Positions 54,372-63,355 are shown, counted from the first letter of the stretch. The stretch: 64,000 nucleotides of DNA from Desulfosarcina alkanivorans (GCF_009688945.1 NZ_AP021874.1:1054001-1118000), one strand, 5' to 3'. Notes: a model not told the origin generated them from the letters alone. Numbers and translations: made by a program.

Positions 54372-56855
54372 TTAGCAATTGTAACATTCATTGTACACAC
54401 GCTGGTAAATCGACATGGTCTGGATAGCACTGCGACGTGCAGAAAACACTGGGCGACGGCGGACCGCCGCCTCGGAAAGCGCCAATCGCAGTTCTGACTT
54501 GGTGGCGACATCAAACAAACTGGTTGCGATCTGGTCGACGTTAGTCGGATCGAAGGTGAGTGCCGCCTCTCCTGCCAGTTCCGGAAGTGAAGTCACATCA
54601 GAACACAATACAGGCTTACCAGCAATGATAGCTTCTGCCACGGGCATGCCATAACCTTCAAACAGGGACGGGAACACTAATGCCAGGCACCCTTGAAAGA
54701 GGGCCCGTATTTCAAGCGGCGAGCGAAAGCCAAGGTGCATCACCCGAGAGGATAGATTGTTGTCGCGAATCATTAACGCGGCAGGATGGTCGGCCGAAAA
54801 GGGGCGTCCTGACATCACCAATTTGATGTCAGCCGGCAGTTCTGACACGATACGCGAAAATGCATCGACCAGCCTTGCATGGTTCTTGTGCAGCCAGCAA
54901 TGCGCGGGGAAAAAAAAGAATGGGGAGGACAGGTTCATCCTTTTAAGCAAATCGACCCTTGCCGACGAACTTAAAGGCTGCCATACATTGCGACTTGGAA
55001 TAATCCAAACAGTGCTCATTTTCTCAAGCGGAATACCATATTGGCGATGTACATCCTGACGGGTAAATTCCGAAATACAAATGATGTGCATGGCGCGCTC
55101 AGCCGATTCGCGGTACAAACGTTCCCTTTCCGCGTATTCATCCTGAGTGAAAAACTGTGGATAGTGCAAGTGTTGCAGATCATTAATCGTCAGTACACCT
55201 GGAAAACCGATCATGTCCGGATGGGTGTAACCGGCCAATGAATGAACGATGTCGAAATCCAGTTTATTGTAGGCTGCCAGTGAACGCATCGGCGGCGTCA
55301 ATACTGGGTACATGCCGAAACCTTCGGCCAGTTTATTGACCACAAATGAACGGGCAACCTCGAACTGCCTCGACAGGGGGTCGGAGTAGTGTCGCTTTAT
55401 CTGAAAGCCTGAAGGTAGGTCCCATTCGGTGCAGGCGCTGCGGGGAGCGAAAATACGATAGGCATTTTTTCTGTCCAATTGGCCTATGGCAGCCACCAAT
55501 TCGTAGGTGGCCTGTTCTATACCACCGGCCTTGCCTAGCTCCATCCATCGAAGATCATACAACAGTTTATACGGGCGTTGTTTTTTTATCTGTATGGCCC
55601 GTTCGACCAATGCCTGGAATTTTGGCGCCGCAGAAGCAATGGAGTTGTAGCTTTCCACCTGGTTTTTTGCGGCTTGCGCTACAGATGCTTCTTTCGGCGA
55701 CTGGAGTACTGCTGTGACCCGCCGGGCAAAATCAGCAGGTGTGTCCTCAAGCCAGCAGTGCGTTCCGTTTTTTGCGCCTGTTCCTTCTGCTGCCATCGTG
55801 GTACATACAACAGGAACACGCATTGACCAGGCTTCAAAGAATTTTTGCCTCACCCCACCGCCATAGCGCATCGGTACCACATACACTGCAGCGTCCCAGA
55901 AATACGGGCGGATATCCGGTACATTCTCATGGAGTTCACACTGGGGATTCGACTGAATCGCCTCCACTATCAGTTTTGCTGGAATCATGCCCACTACCTG
56001 AAAAATTGCTTGTGGGCATTGCTGATGCACCAGCGGCCAAATTTCCTGTAAAAAAAAAAGTACCGCATCAACATTGGGTGGGTGCGATAAATGGCCGGTA
56101 AAAAGCACCACCAGTCCCGGTTTATGCTTCCAATCATTCGGCCGCGGGATATAGTAATTTGTGTCTACCGGGATGGGCGCGACATATGCTTCTGCCTTCA
56201 TTCGAAAAATTCGTTGCGCGCGTTGACAGTCCAGTTCCGACACAAAGCCAACCACATCGACGTGTTCCGCTATTCTTTGCTCCTGATTAAAAACCGCCTT
56301 TATTTCTTTGGGTGCCGTGGGAGTTTCCCCTGGCAAGGGAATGACACGCTCAAGGTAATCCGAGCGTACATCATGAAAGTATACCAATCTGGCTCCACAA
56401 GCCGGCAAATAATCCAACCATGGCTCAATACCGGTTTGGATCAAAACCATGGCACCCCATTGACCATGGCTAAGGGCGCATAATAGTTGTGGGGCACAAT
56501 TGGCAAGAATCGATAGTTTATCAAAAGCATCATGCGGCTGAGCTTCGATTTTAAGTAATTTTTTTAGCACCCACCAGCGCAATCGACCTGGCATGCGCCT
56601 AAACCATGGCCTAAGCTTTCCCTGAAAAGCAGAAGAAACCAGAAGCGGTACTTCAGCGGCATGGCGGGGCCAGAAATACGAACGGAAAAGAAATGCCTCG
56701 AGGTTAGCCACACCTTGTTCAGGAAAAGTGCTGTAGCAAGGGGCCAATACCGCAACATCATGATCACCGGCAAGGTAACGAAGATTGAAAAAATCAACTC
56801 CCATTTTCCCGGGGAAATAAGGCAGGTCGGTTGTGAGGACGAGAATTTTGGCCAT
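54372..56855 (-). CDS. Bifunctional protein with two GT4 glycosyltransferase domains
   Basis: The 827-residue protein contains two GT-B units in tandem. The first (about 1-420) has VDFFNLRYLAG, VVLFTGHLSHPPNVDAVLFF and YVVPMRYGGGVRQKFFEAWS. The second (about 430-827) has AGGIEQATYELVAAIG, FPAHCWLHKNHARLVDAFS and FPSLFEGYGMPVAEAIIAG. Both keep the E-x7-E-type donor region. Fusions of this kind, as in WbdA of the O9a system, build a repeat by alternating linkages. It is 2 bp after the coiled-coil methyltransferase gene. Confidence 0.9.
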   Translation of the reverse strand: MAKILVLTTDLPYFPGKMGVDFFNLRYLAGDHDVAVLAPCYSTFPEQGVANLEAFLFRSYFWPRHAAEVPLLVSSAFQGKLRPWFRRMPGRLRWWVLKKLLKIEAQPHDAFDKLSILANCAPQLLCALSHGQWGAMVLIQTGIEPWLDYLPACGARLVYFHDVRSDYLERVIPLPGETPTAPKEIKAVFNQEQRIAEHVDVVGFVSELDCQRAQRIFRMKAEAYVAPIPVDTNYYIPRPNDWKHKPGLVVLFTGHLSHPPNVDAVLFFLQEIWPLVHQQCPQAIFQVVGMIPAKLIVEAIQSNPQCELHENVPDIRPYFWDAAVYVVPMRYGGGVRQKFFEAWSMRVPVVCTTMAAEGTGAKNGTHCWLEDTPADFARRVTAVLQSPKEASVAQAAKNQVESYNSIASAAPKFQALVERAIQIKKQRPYKLLYDLRWMELGKAGGIEQATYELVAAIGQLDRKNAYRIFAPRSACTEWDLPSGFQIKRHYSDPLSRQFEVARSFVVNKLAEGFGMYPVLTPPMRSLAAYNKLDFDIVHSLAGYTHPDMIGFPGVLTINDLQHLHYPQFFTQDEYAERERLYRESAERAMHIICISEFTRQDVHRQYGIPLEKMSTVWIIPSRNVWQPLSSSARVDLLKRMNLSSPFFFFPAHCWLHKNHARLVDAFSRIVSELPADIKLVMSGRPFSADHPAALMIRDNNLSSRVMHLGFRSPLEIRALFQGCLALVFPSLFEGYGMPVAEAIIAGKPVLCSDVTSLPELAGEAALTFDPTNVDQIATSLFDVATKSELRLALSEAAVRRRPVFSARRSAIQTMSIYQRVYNECYNC

Positions 56856-56857
56856 TG

Positions 56858-58441
56858 TTATTTGCGATTCATCGGAACAAGTCCAGCTTTAATGCCTGTT
56901 CTGACCAACCAATTCGCACCAAGGCTGGCACGATCCGCCTCGCTGGCTTCCAGTTGGGATACCAGCTGCGCTTTATCGGCTTCAAGCTGAACAATCCGCT
57001 CCAGCTGTTTGCCCTGGGTTTCGATCACTTCAAGCCGTGCAGCGCGATCCGCCTCGCTGGCTTCCAGTTGGGATACCAGCTGCGCTTTATCGGCTTCAAG
57101 TTGAGCAATCCGCTCCAGCTGTTTGCCCTGGGTTTCGATCACTTCAAGCCGCGCAGCACGATCCGCCTCGCTGGCTTCCAGTTGGGAAATCAGCTGGGCT
57201 TTATCGGCTTCAAGTTGAGCAATCCGCTCCAGCTGTTTGCCCTGGGTTTCGATCACTTCAAGCCGCGCAGCGCGATCCACCTCGCTGGATTCCAGTTGGG
57301 ATACCAGCTGCGCTTTATCGGCTTCAAGCTGAACAATCCGCTCCAGCTGTTTGCCCTGGGTTTCGATCACTTCAAACTGTGCAGCGCGATCCACCTCGCT
57401 GGCTTCCAGTTGGGAAATCAGCTGGGCTTTATCGGCTTCAAGTTGAGCAATCCGTTCCAGCTGTTTGCCCTGGGTTTCGATCACTTCAAGCCGCGCAGCG
57501 CGATCCACCTCGCTGGATTCCAGTTGGGATACCAGCTGCGCTTTATCGGCCTTTAACTGCGCCAAGGTCACTGATTCACGGGCATAAATATCCAATAGGG
57601 CAAGCGCCAACCGACCGTTGGAGCTACTTGTCAAGGCAGCTTCAATCTCTTTTGTTGAATGAGTCGAAAACGGCAATTGGCTTACCACAAAAAACATATC
57701 GTAATGGCCGAAAATCGCGTCTTCAAACTGGATATTTTCGGCACCTAACTGCTGGAACAGTCGGGTGGCCGAAAGATCGCTGAATAAATAGAGGTGTTCA
57801 TCAGCTTTTAACTGCTCAAGAAAGGCGGCATCTGTTTCAATCAAATCCGTGTATTCCGTCCCTCTCTTGAACTGCGGGGTTTGGATGAGCAACAATCCTT
57901 CCGGCTTTAGTAGACGCAGGCAGTGGGACATAGTTGCAACCGGGTCGTGCAAGTGTTCCATCACATCCATCATGGCGATGACATCTAAACTGCCTGCTGG
58001 AATTTTGAGGGTTTCTACAGGGCCTACAGAAATTGGCACGTCAAAGGTTCTTTGGCCGAATTCAACAACCCAGGGACTCAATTCAATACCGGATGCATCA
58101 TATCCGGCCTGCCGAAGCAGGGCGACAAAACTGCCGTGCGTACAACCAATTTCCAACGCCCTGCCAGGTGGCAAGCGATATTTTAGCAGCGTTTTTAGCC
58201 AGTGCAGGTTTCGTTCGATGAGATCTTTCCGGGCACGGACATGAATGTCATCGTAGCCATACGCCGCCTGCTGGTGCTCAAGCCAGTATTTTTTTCCATA
58301 GAAGCCTCTCTCGTCGTCGCTGACCATCAAGTGTTCAGCCGGCATGTCGTTGAGATTCACTAGTGTTTCGCAATTGTGGCATTGGCCATACATCGGGCCA
58401 AAGGGGGTAAGGTCTTCATTGCCACACCAGCAAACACGCAT
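56858..58441 (-). CDS. Zinc-ribbon methyltransferase with C-terminal tandem-repeat coiled coil (putative chain terminator/ruler)
   Basis: The predicted 527-residue protein has three regions. Residues 1-30 form a zinc ribbon (CWCG and CHNC). A class I methyltransferase fills about 60-290 (motif I GRALEIGCTHGSFVALL, then DVIAMMDVMEHLHDP and LLIQTPQF). From about 295 to 506 a coiled coil is built of five full 38-residue repeats plus one partial, ending in the short tail LVRTGIKAGLVPMNRK. In E. coli O9a/O8, terminal methyltransferases with a coiled coil (WbdD type) cap the glycan and set its length; no kinase domain is visible here. The ATG at 58441 follows the upstream methyltransferase stop by 2 bp. 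The function is inferred from architecture and context. Confidence 0.82.
   Translation of the reverse strand: MRVCWCGNEDLTPFGPMYGQCHNCETLVNLNDMPAEHLMVSDDERGFYGKKYWLEHQQAAYGYDDIHVRARKDLIERNLHWLKTLLKYRLPPGRALEIGCTHGSFVALLRQAGYDASGIELSPWVVEFGQRTFDVPISVGPVETLKIPAGSLDVIAMMDVMEHLHDPVATMSHCLRLLKPEGLLLIQTPQFKRGTEYTDLIETDAAFLEQLKADEHLYLFSDLSATRLFQQLGAENIQFEDAIFGHYDMFFVVSQLPFSTHSTKEIEAALTSSSNGRLALALLDIYARESVTLAQLKADKAQLVSQLESSEVDRAARLEVIETQGKQLERIAQLEADKAQLISQLEASEVDRAAQFEVIETQGKQLERIVQLEADKAQLVSQLESSEVDRAARLEVIETQGKQLERIAQLEADKAQLISQLEASEADRAARLEVIETQGKQLERIAQLEADKAQLVSQLEASEADRAARLEVIETQGKQLERIVQLEADKAQLVSQLEASEADRASLGANWLVRTGIKAGLVPMNRK
56927..57559 (-). repeat. 114-bp tandem repeat encoding the coiled coil
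   Basis: CGATCC landmarks recur exactly every 114 bp (56931, 57045, 57159, 57273, 57387, 57501). This gives five full copies and one partial copy of a unit that encodes QLEADKAQLVSQLEASE-type heptads and ETQGKQLERI. Copies differ at only a few positions. The alternation of VSQLESSEV and ISQLEASE types suggests an older duplication of a two-copy, 228-bp block. The unit is in frame, so copy-number changes would alter only rod length. Confidence 0.95.
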
Positions 58442-58443
58442 GA

Positions 58444-59280
58444 TTACCACCTTGGTTTACGGATTAGGAATACCGCACCACTGCAATCTTGCCAGTCAGT
58501 TTCCATTTCCAGTAATCCGGCAAATATCTTGCGGAACGCCCCCGGGAAATTGGCGCTGTCCGACAGGAAAGAAAAAATCACATCACCTAATTCACCCCCG
58601 CCCGCCTGTTTGACGTGCCAGAGACTATCCATCAGCAGAAATATACCGCTGTTGTGTTTCGGCAGAATGGGATAGTGTTCCTCGGCCAATAGGCCGGCCC
58701 GGTTGAACTTTTTCTCCCACTCCTCCACAGATAATGGGTTCGCCAAGTGGTGGTAATCGAGAAAATCTTTTTGAAGCGTTATCCCCGCGTCGTCAAAGCC
58801 TGCCATGGAAACAAGCTTGGGCAACAGCGACCACTGGATGAAACGGTCCGTCACCACGCTGCACAACAAGGTGCCACCCGGCTTTAGGCATCGATGAATT
58901 TCGGCCAGCACTGCATTTAAACGATCCATGTGTTCTAGAGAACAGTTTGCGAAAACATGGTCGAAACTGGCATCTGGCTCGGGAACATTGTGTGCTAACA
59001 CGGTGTGGACATTTCGATACACTCCACTCTTTCGCCCCAGTTCAACAATACCTGGGTTATTGTCCACACCGACCACGTCCGTGGCCTGCGGCCATATTAA
59101 CCTAAAATAGCGGCCATCGCCACAGCCAAGATCAAGGATGCGACCATCGAGTTGATGATGCTGGTAAGCCGCGTATTCCCATGAGCGCCAGTGGCTCATG
59201 GAAGGAATGTGTGGATAAAGAGTGCTGACAACATCGTAGCCACTCAATATTTCCGAGGAAACCATTGTTTTTATCTGCAT
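58444..59280 (-). CDS. SAM-dependent methyltransferase
   Basis: The 278-residue protein has motif I GRILDLGCGDGRYFRLIWPQ, the acidic residue in VVGVDNNPGIVELG, and the later motifs SFDHVFANCSLEHMDRL and LKPGGTLLCSVV. The ATG at 59280 is 1 bp after the wzt stop. It is the gene between wzt and the coiled-coil methyltransferase, so it probably modifies the same O-antigen. Confidence 0.88.
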   Translation of the reverse strand: MQIKTMVSSEILSGYDVVSTLYPHIPSMSHWRSWEYAAYQHHQLDGRILDLGCGDGRYFRLIWPQATDVVGVDNNPGIVELGRKSGVYRNVHTVLAHNVPEPDASFDHVFANCSLEHMDRLNAVLAEIHRCLKPGGTLLCSVVTDRFIQWSLLPKLVSMAGFDDAGITLQKDFLDYHHLANPLSVEEWEKKFNRAGLLAEEHYPILPKHNSGIFLLMDSLWHVKQAGGGELGDVIFSFLSDSANFPGAFRKIFAGLLEMETDWQDCSGAVFLIRKPRW

Positions 59281-59281
59281 G

Positions 59282-60694
59282 TTAGTCCGAAGAATTGGTT
59301 TCAAATTCAAAATCGAACTTACCAGGCAGATCTGCTACCCCATGGTGTGTTAATTGAGAGCCTTCCCGTGCAGACCTCCACCCGATAGTGATCACGCCAG
59401 CCCTTGGTAGATGACAAATTCGTATGACGCGTGCAAACAACTCCTCATGACTTAACCTGGACATTTTTTTATAGCTTTCGGGGTCAATAGAAGCCAGGCC
59501 CAGTTCATAAGAATAGTCGCCGAGTTCCAATTTGAGTTCAACATGTTGACGACACCGAATGATTGAGCCTGCAGGCAAAAAGTCTGGAGCATTACCACCA
59601 TATTCCAATGACCCTTTGCCATGCACGTTGATGCCTCGTTCATTCTGAAGAACGAGCCCGCCGAGAGGCACCGCGATGGACTTGGATAACAGAAATTCAT
59701 AATAAAAAACAGCCACCTCACCTTGAGCAAAACTACTGCATGAAACGCCGGTTTCATCACAAACCGTGTAGCGAAGGCACTTGCCAGATCCATTGCCAAC
59801 CTGAGGGCGTTCTAACCCACTTTGAAATGATGCGTCTTTCGGCCAAAACGTTGGTGAGCTATCCGGCGAGCAGGAATCTTGCATAGAAAGAACTGATTCC
59901 TCAACAGAACCTTTCCTATTCTCACATCCTGCAGGTTGGTGGAGCAAGTAATAATATTTGGTGGCCTCCGATGCCGGGCCTGTAAACAACTGCTTGCCTT
60001 GATCAAGAAGAATGGCACGGTCACAAAATTGTTCGACTTCCGTCATCGCATGAGAAACCAAAAATATTGCCGCTCCGGAATTTCTAAGTCGTTCAAGGAC
60101 AGAATAACACTTTTGCCGGAAAAACACATCCCCCACTGCCAGAGCCTCATCAATGATGACAATCGAGGCATTGATGTGCGCCTGAACCGCAAAGGCAAGG
60201 CGCAAAAACATACCGCTGGAGAATGTTTTTACAGGTTGGTCGATGAACTCGCCAATGTCGGCGAAGTCAACGATCTGATCATACCGGGCTTCGATTTCTT
60301 TTTTGGAGAGTCCCAGAATGCGCCCATTCAAAAAAACGTTATCGCGCCCAGAAAAATCAGGATTAAAGCCACTTCCAAGTTCCAGCAGTGCGGCGATGCG
60401 GCCATTTACCGTCACGTTACCACTTGTTCGCGCCAAAGTTCCTGCTATGATTTGGAGAAGGGTACTTTTGCCGCTTCCATTACGGCCAATGATGCCGAAT
60501 GTTTCGCCAAACCGCACGCCAAAAGAGACATCGTTAAGTGCCCAAAAGTCCCTGAAATATTGCCTGGGCGGCTTGCCGACCTTACTTTGCAGGCGCGGCA
60601 GGATAAATTGTTTGAGCCGGTCACGGGGTGTGTCGTAAATCTCGTATCGTTTGCTGAGATTGGAAACCTGAACAGCAAAATCTTCAGAGGACAT
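59282..60694 (-). CDS. wzt: O-antigen ABC transporter ATP-binding protein with C-terminal domain (Wzt)
   Basis: The 470-residue protein has an ABC ATPase domain with Walker A IIGRNGSGKST, the signature KTFSSGMFLRLAFA, Walker B IVIIDEALAVGD and the switch His in LVSHAMTE. Residues about 300-470 form a beta-sandwich-like C-terminal domain. In E. coli O8/O9a the matching domain binds the modified end of the finished glycan before export. The ATG at 60694 overlaps the wzm end; a TTG two codons upstream is possible. Confidence 0.93.
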   Translation of the reverse strand: MSSEDFAVQVSNLSKRYEIYDTPRDRLKQFILPRLQSKVGKPPRQYFRDFWALNDVSFGVRFGETFGIIGRNGSGKSTLLQIIAGTLARTSGNVTVNGRIAALLELGSGFNPDFSGRDNVFLNGRILGLSKKEIEARYDQIVDFADIGEFIDQPVKTFSSGMFLRLAFAVQAHINASIVIIDEALAVGDVFFRQKCYSVLERLRNSGAAIFLVSHAMTEVEQFCDRAILLDQGKQLFTGPASEATKYYYLLHQPAGCENRKGSVEESVLSMQDSCSPDSSPTFWPKDASFQSGLERPQVGNGSGKCLRYTVCDETGVSCSSFAQGEVAVFYYEFLLSKSIAVPLGGLVLQNERGINVHGKGSLEYGGNAPDFLPAGSIIRCRQHVELKLELGDYSYELGLASIDPESYKKMSRLSHEELFARVIRICHLPRAGVITIGWRSAREGSQLTHHGVADLPGKFDFEFETNSSD

Positions 60695-61514
60695 CAGCAA
60701 ATCCCTTACGTGTTTTTTGGAACCACCAGTACCCTATCCATCCCACCATAAAACTCGCGGTTATATAAATGCCCAAGCCATTCCAATCGGGAAACTGCCC
60801 GTAAAGAAGAACTTTCCTCGCCTGTTCGATAATAAAAGTGAGTGGATTTAAAAGAATAAACATATGATATTTTTGTGGTAATGCAGACATCGGATAAAAC
60901 ACAGGCGCCAAAAACAGCATCATTGTGGTGATGATACTGATAGTCTGGCCAACATCGCGTAAAAAAACCCCCAATGACGCAAGCAACCAGGCAAATCCCA
61001 AAGAAACCAAAATTAAAGGGGAAAAAACTATCGGGACAAAAAGGATCGTCCAGTGGAGAAAACCGTTGAGTAGAATGAACGCGCCTAAAAGAACGATTAA
61101 ACTAACCATTGTATTAAACAACGCCGAACACATAGCAACTACAGGCAGTATCTCCAGTGGGAAAACAACCTTCTTTACATAGTTGACATTGCTCAGCATA
61201 AGATTGGGTGCACGATTTAGCACTTCCGAAAAAAGGGCATGGACAATAAGTCCTACAAAAAGCACCACGGCGAATTCGGTTTTGCTTTCTTCATTGCCAA
61301 TCCCCCAACGCGCTTTAAAAACGACTGAAAAAACGAAAGTGTAGATGGCCAGCATGAGTATAGGATTAAACAATGACCAACTCATGCCAAGGAATGACCC
61401 CTTGTACCTTCCCACAATTTCGCGTTTAACCATTTGACTGATGAGGCCCCTGTTTTTCCAAATATCTCGAATTAGGGCTATCGGCGAGTTCGGGTTTCCT
61501 GAATGAGGAGTCAT
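60684..61514 (-). CDS. wzm: O-antigen ABC transporter permease (Wzm)
   Basis: The 276-residue ABC-2 type permease has six hydrophobic helices and the N-terminal amphipathic KREIVGRYKGSFLGMSWSLF typical of polysaccharide exporters. The C-terminal end (WWFQKTRKGFADVL) is also typical. With Wzt it moves undecaprenyl-linked, full-length O-antigen to the periplasm. It is the first gene of the ABC module and overlaps wzt by 11 bp. Confidence 0.94.
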   Translation of the reverse strand: MTPHSGNPNSPIALIRDIWKNRGLISQMVKREIVGRYKGSFLGMSWSLFNPILMLAIYTFVFSVVFKARWGIGNEESKTEFAVVLFVGLIVHALFSEVLNRAPNLMLSNVNYVKKVVFPLEILPVVAMCSALFNTMVSLIVLLGAFILLNGFLHWTILFVPIVFSPLILVSLGFAWLLASLGVFLRDVGQTISIITTMMLFLAPVFYPMSALPQKYHMFILLNPLTFIIEQARKVLLYGQFPDWNGLGIYITASFMVGWIGYWWFQKTRKGFADVL

Positions 61515-61530
61515 TTAAAAATCTCTAATT

Positions 61531-61702
61531 CATGAATTCGAAAGACCAGAATTTTTTATAGCGAAGAGGTCGATACTATTTTGGCTACTAAAAATAATAT
61601 CAAGTACCGACTCATTGTAGCTTTCAAAAAAAACCCTGTGGTCGCCGAATAAAGTCGGTTCGATGATGAGGACATCCGGTATGTGGTAGGAATGGTTTTC
61701 AT
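61531..61702 (-). pseudogene. rfbC: rfbC (dTDP-4-dehydrorhamnose 3,5-epimerase) N-terminal remnant
   Basis: From ATG 61702 the minus strand reads MKTIPT. After a one-base shift it continues IPDVLIIEPTLFGDHRVFFE then SYNES, which is the conserved N-terminus of RfbC. The similarity stops near 61605 and an unrelated tail runs to a TGA at 61531. The remaining 75% of the gene, including the active-site His, is gone. It fits the order of an rfbB-rfbA-rfbC operon. Confidence 0.65.
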
Positions 61703-61772
61703 GGATAACCGCGTAATTGGTTACTCACCAGCTTCGCTCGAAAACACAGCGGCGAAAAGTGAAATGGCTTGG

Positions 61773-62198
61773 TTAATTGCCGGCACTTTCATAGAAAACT
61801 TTGCCGACCCGTATAATATGGTCAATCAAATTCGGTTGTTTGATATGGTATAAATGGAAAGATCAACGGTGTAGGGAAGCAGTAAATCATCCAACTCAAG
61901 GCTAATTTTGTTTAATAGATGTAGATTCAATCTATTTACTTTTAGCGTTAAATCAATATCAGATCCCGGTTTAAAATTTCCTTTTGCCCTCGAGCCATAC
62001 AATATGACCGTTTCAATCTCTTGGGGTTGAATTCCCCGAAGCTTTGCTTCGAATAGTCAAATGATACAGTTAGAGCTGTTTTGATACCCCGTCAACTCTG
62101 CTGCGGGGTAGTTCATTTTCATCTTAGTGAGAAAATATTCGGGCTATCTTTTCAACAACTTCTTTTTTTAGTCCATGTGCATAAAAGGTCGAACTCAA
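61773..62198 (-). pseudogene. Minimal nucleotidyltransferase (MNT) gene, interrupted and frameshifted
   Basis: The N-terminal piece from a TTG at 62198 (LSSTFYAHGLKKEVVEKIAR) ends at a TAA at 62124. About 65 bp of foreign, hairpin-containing sequence follows. The frame then resumes as ETVILYGSRAKGNFKPGSDI followed by DLTLKV (the GS-x10-DxD signature). A one-base shift near 61840 displaces the last part, NLIDHIIRVGKVFYESAGN, which ends at 61773. The start overlaps the HEPN fragment stop as TTGA, so it was the second gene of a HEPN-MNT pair. Confidence 0.7.
62086..62109. repeat. Hairpin of IS200/IS605-end type inside the MNT gene
   Basis: ACCCCG and CGGGGT enclose a 12-nt loop. The flanks (GAT before, AGTTCATT after) match those of the hairpin at 35105-35126 next to the IS200 transposase remnant, in the opposite orientation. 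It lies in the foreign stretch (about 62060-62124) that splits the MNT gene. Confidence 0.5.
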
Positions 62199-62347
62199 TC
62201 CGTGCCGGTTTTCAAAATATCCAGCCGCGTTTCCAATTGTTGAAAAAGTGAAAAATAGTCGTCCTTAACGGCCTTGCAGATTTCTTCGGCAGATTCTTTG
62301 TTAGAGGTATGCGTTGAATCCAGTGAATAATTTTTTGGTTCAACCAT
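62195..62347 (-). pseudogene. HEPN-domain (HI0074-like) protein, C-terminal fragment
   Basis: A 50-residue frame ends in STHTSNKESAEEICKAVKDD followed by YFSLFQQLETRLDIL. This matches the C-terminal helix block of nucleotidyltransferase substrate-binding HEPN proteins (a T-H-T-Y-N-E-E-T-A-like start). The N-terminal two thirds are missing. The 60 bp to the rfbA stop hold nothing recognisable. Confidence 0.55.
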
Positions 62348-62406
62348 ACCTGATACCCTAACGTTCAATTGATCATTGGCGCTAAAAGTGAAACGACCGC
62401 CCTGCC

Positions 62407-63355
62407 CTACTCACCGGCGCTGCCCCCCAGCAAACTCTGATTTTCGAGGAAACCTTTTCCCATACTTTCATGAGGCCCTGATTTATTTTTCAAAATTTTC
62501 AACAGGTATTGCCCATACCCGTTTTTGCCCATGGGCTTGCCGATCGTTTCGAGCTGCTCGTCGGCAATATAGCCAGACCGCCAAGCAATCTCCTCAGGAC
62601 ACGCAATTTTCAGTCCCTGCCGGCGCTCAAGGATTTCCGCGAACCGGGAGGCTTCCAGCAGCGAGGCGTGGGTGCCCGTATCCAGCCAGGCGTAGCCCCT
62701 TCCCATGAGTGAAACCTCGAGTTTTCCCATTTCGAGATAGCGCTGGTTGACATCGGTAATTTCCAGTTCGCCGCATGCCGATGGCTTGATGTCACGGGCG
62801 ATCTCAACCACCTGATCGTCGTAAAAGTAGAGACCGGTGACGGCAAAATCCGATTTCGGGTGTTTCGGTTTTTCCTTGATACCGGTCACCGTCCCGTTTT
62901 CGTCAAAGGAAACCACGCCGTATCGTTGGGAGTCGGCCACCTGGTAGGCAAAAACCGTCGACCGGTCGATTTTATGATTGGCTGCGGTCAGATCATTGGA
63001 AAGGTCATGTCCGTGAAAAATGCTGTCCCCCAGAACCAGTGCACTGGGTTTGGAGCCGATAAAATCACTGCCAATGATAAATGCCTGGGCCAATCCCTCG
63101 GGCCGGGGGTGCACCGCATAGGAAATGTTGAGCCCCCACTAGCTGCCATCTTTCAATAACTGCTCAAACCGGAGAGTATCCTGGGTAGTCGAGATGACGA
63201 GAATGTCCCGGATGCCGGCTATTATGAGTGTGGTCAAGGGGTAATATAGATCATTGGTTTATCAAAATCGGCAGCAACTGTTTGGAAATGGCAATGGTGA
63301 TGGGATACAGCCGGGTACCGCTGCCGCCAGCGAGAATGATGCCTTTGCGTTGCAT
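62407..63355 (-). pseudogene. rfbA: rfbA (glucose-1-phosphate thymidylyltransferase) with three lesions
   Basis: The start at 63355 gives the catalytic loop [20 protein letters not shown] then SKQLLP. A missing base near 63265 and two extra bases near 63245 disturb the frame around the DKPMIYYPL motif. A TAG at about 63140 replaces a Gln codon in the GSQWG motif. From about 63135 the rest is open (GLAQAFIIGSDFI, LVLGDSIFHGHDL, ITDVNQRYLEMGKLEVSLMG, GYAWLDTGTHASLLEAS) to 62407. Three separate defects point to decay, though sequencing error at one site cannot be excluded. Confidence 0.82.

Noticed and set aside
57037..57783. Long plus-strand frames (about 230-250 codons) rich in repeats opposite the coiled coil
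   Set aside because: They are antisense shadows of the 114-bp repeat. The repeat length is a multiple of three, so all frames stay open. No Shine-Dalgarno or plausible protein is seen.
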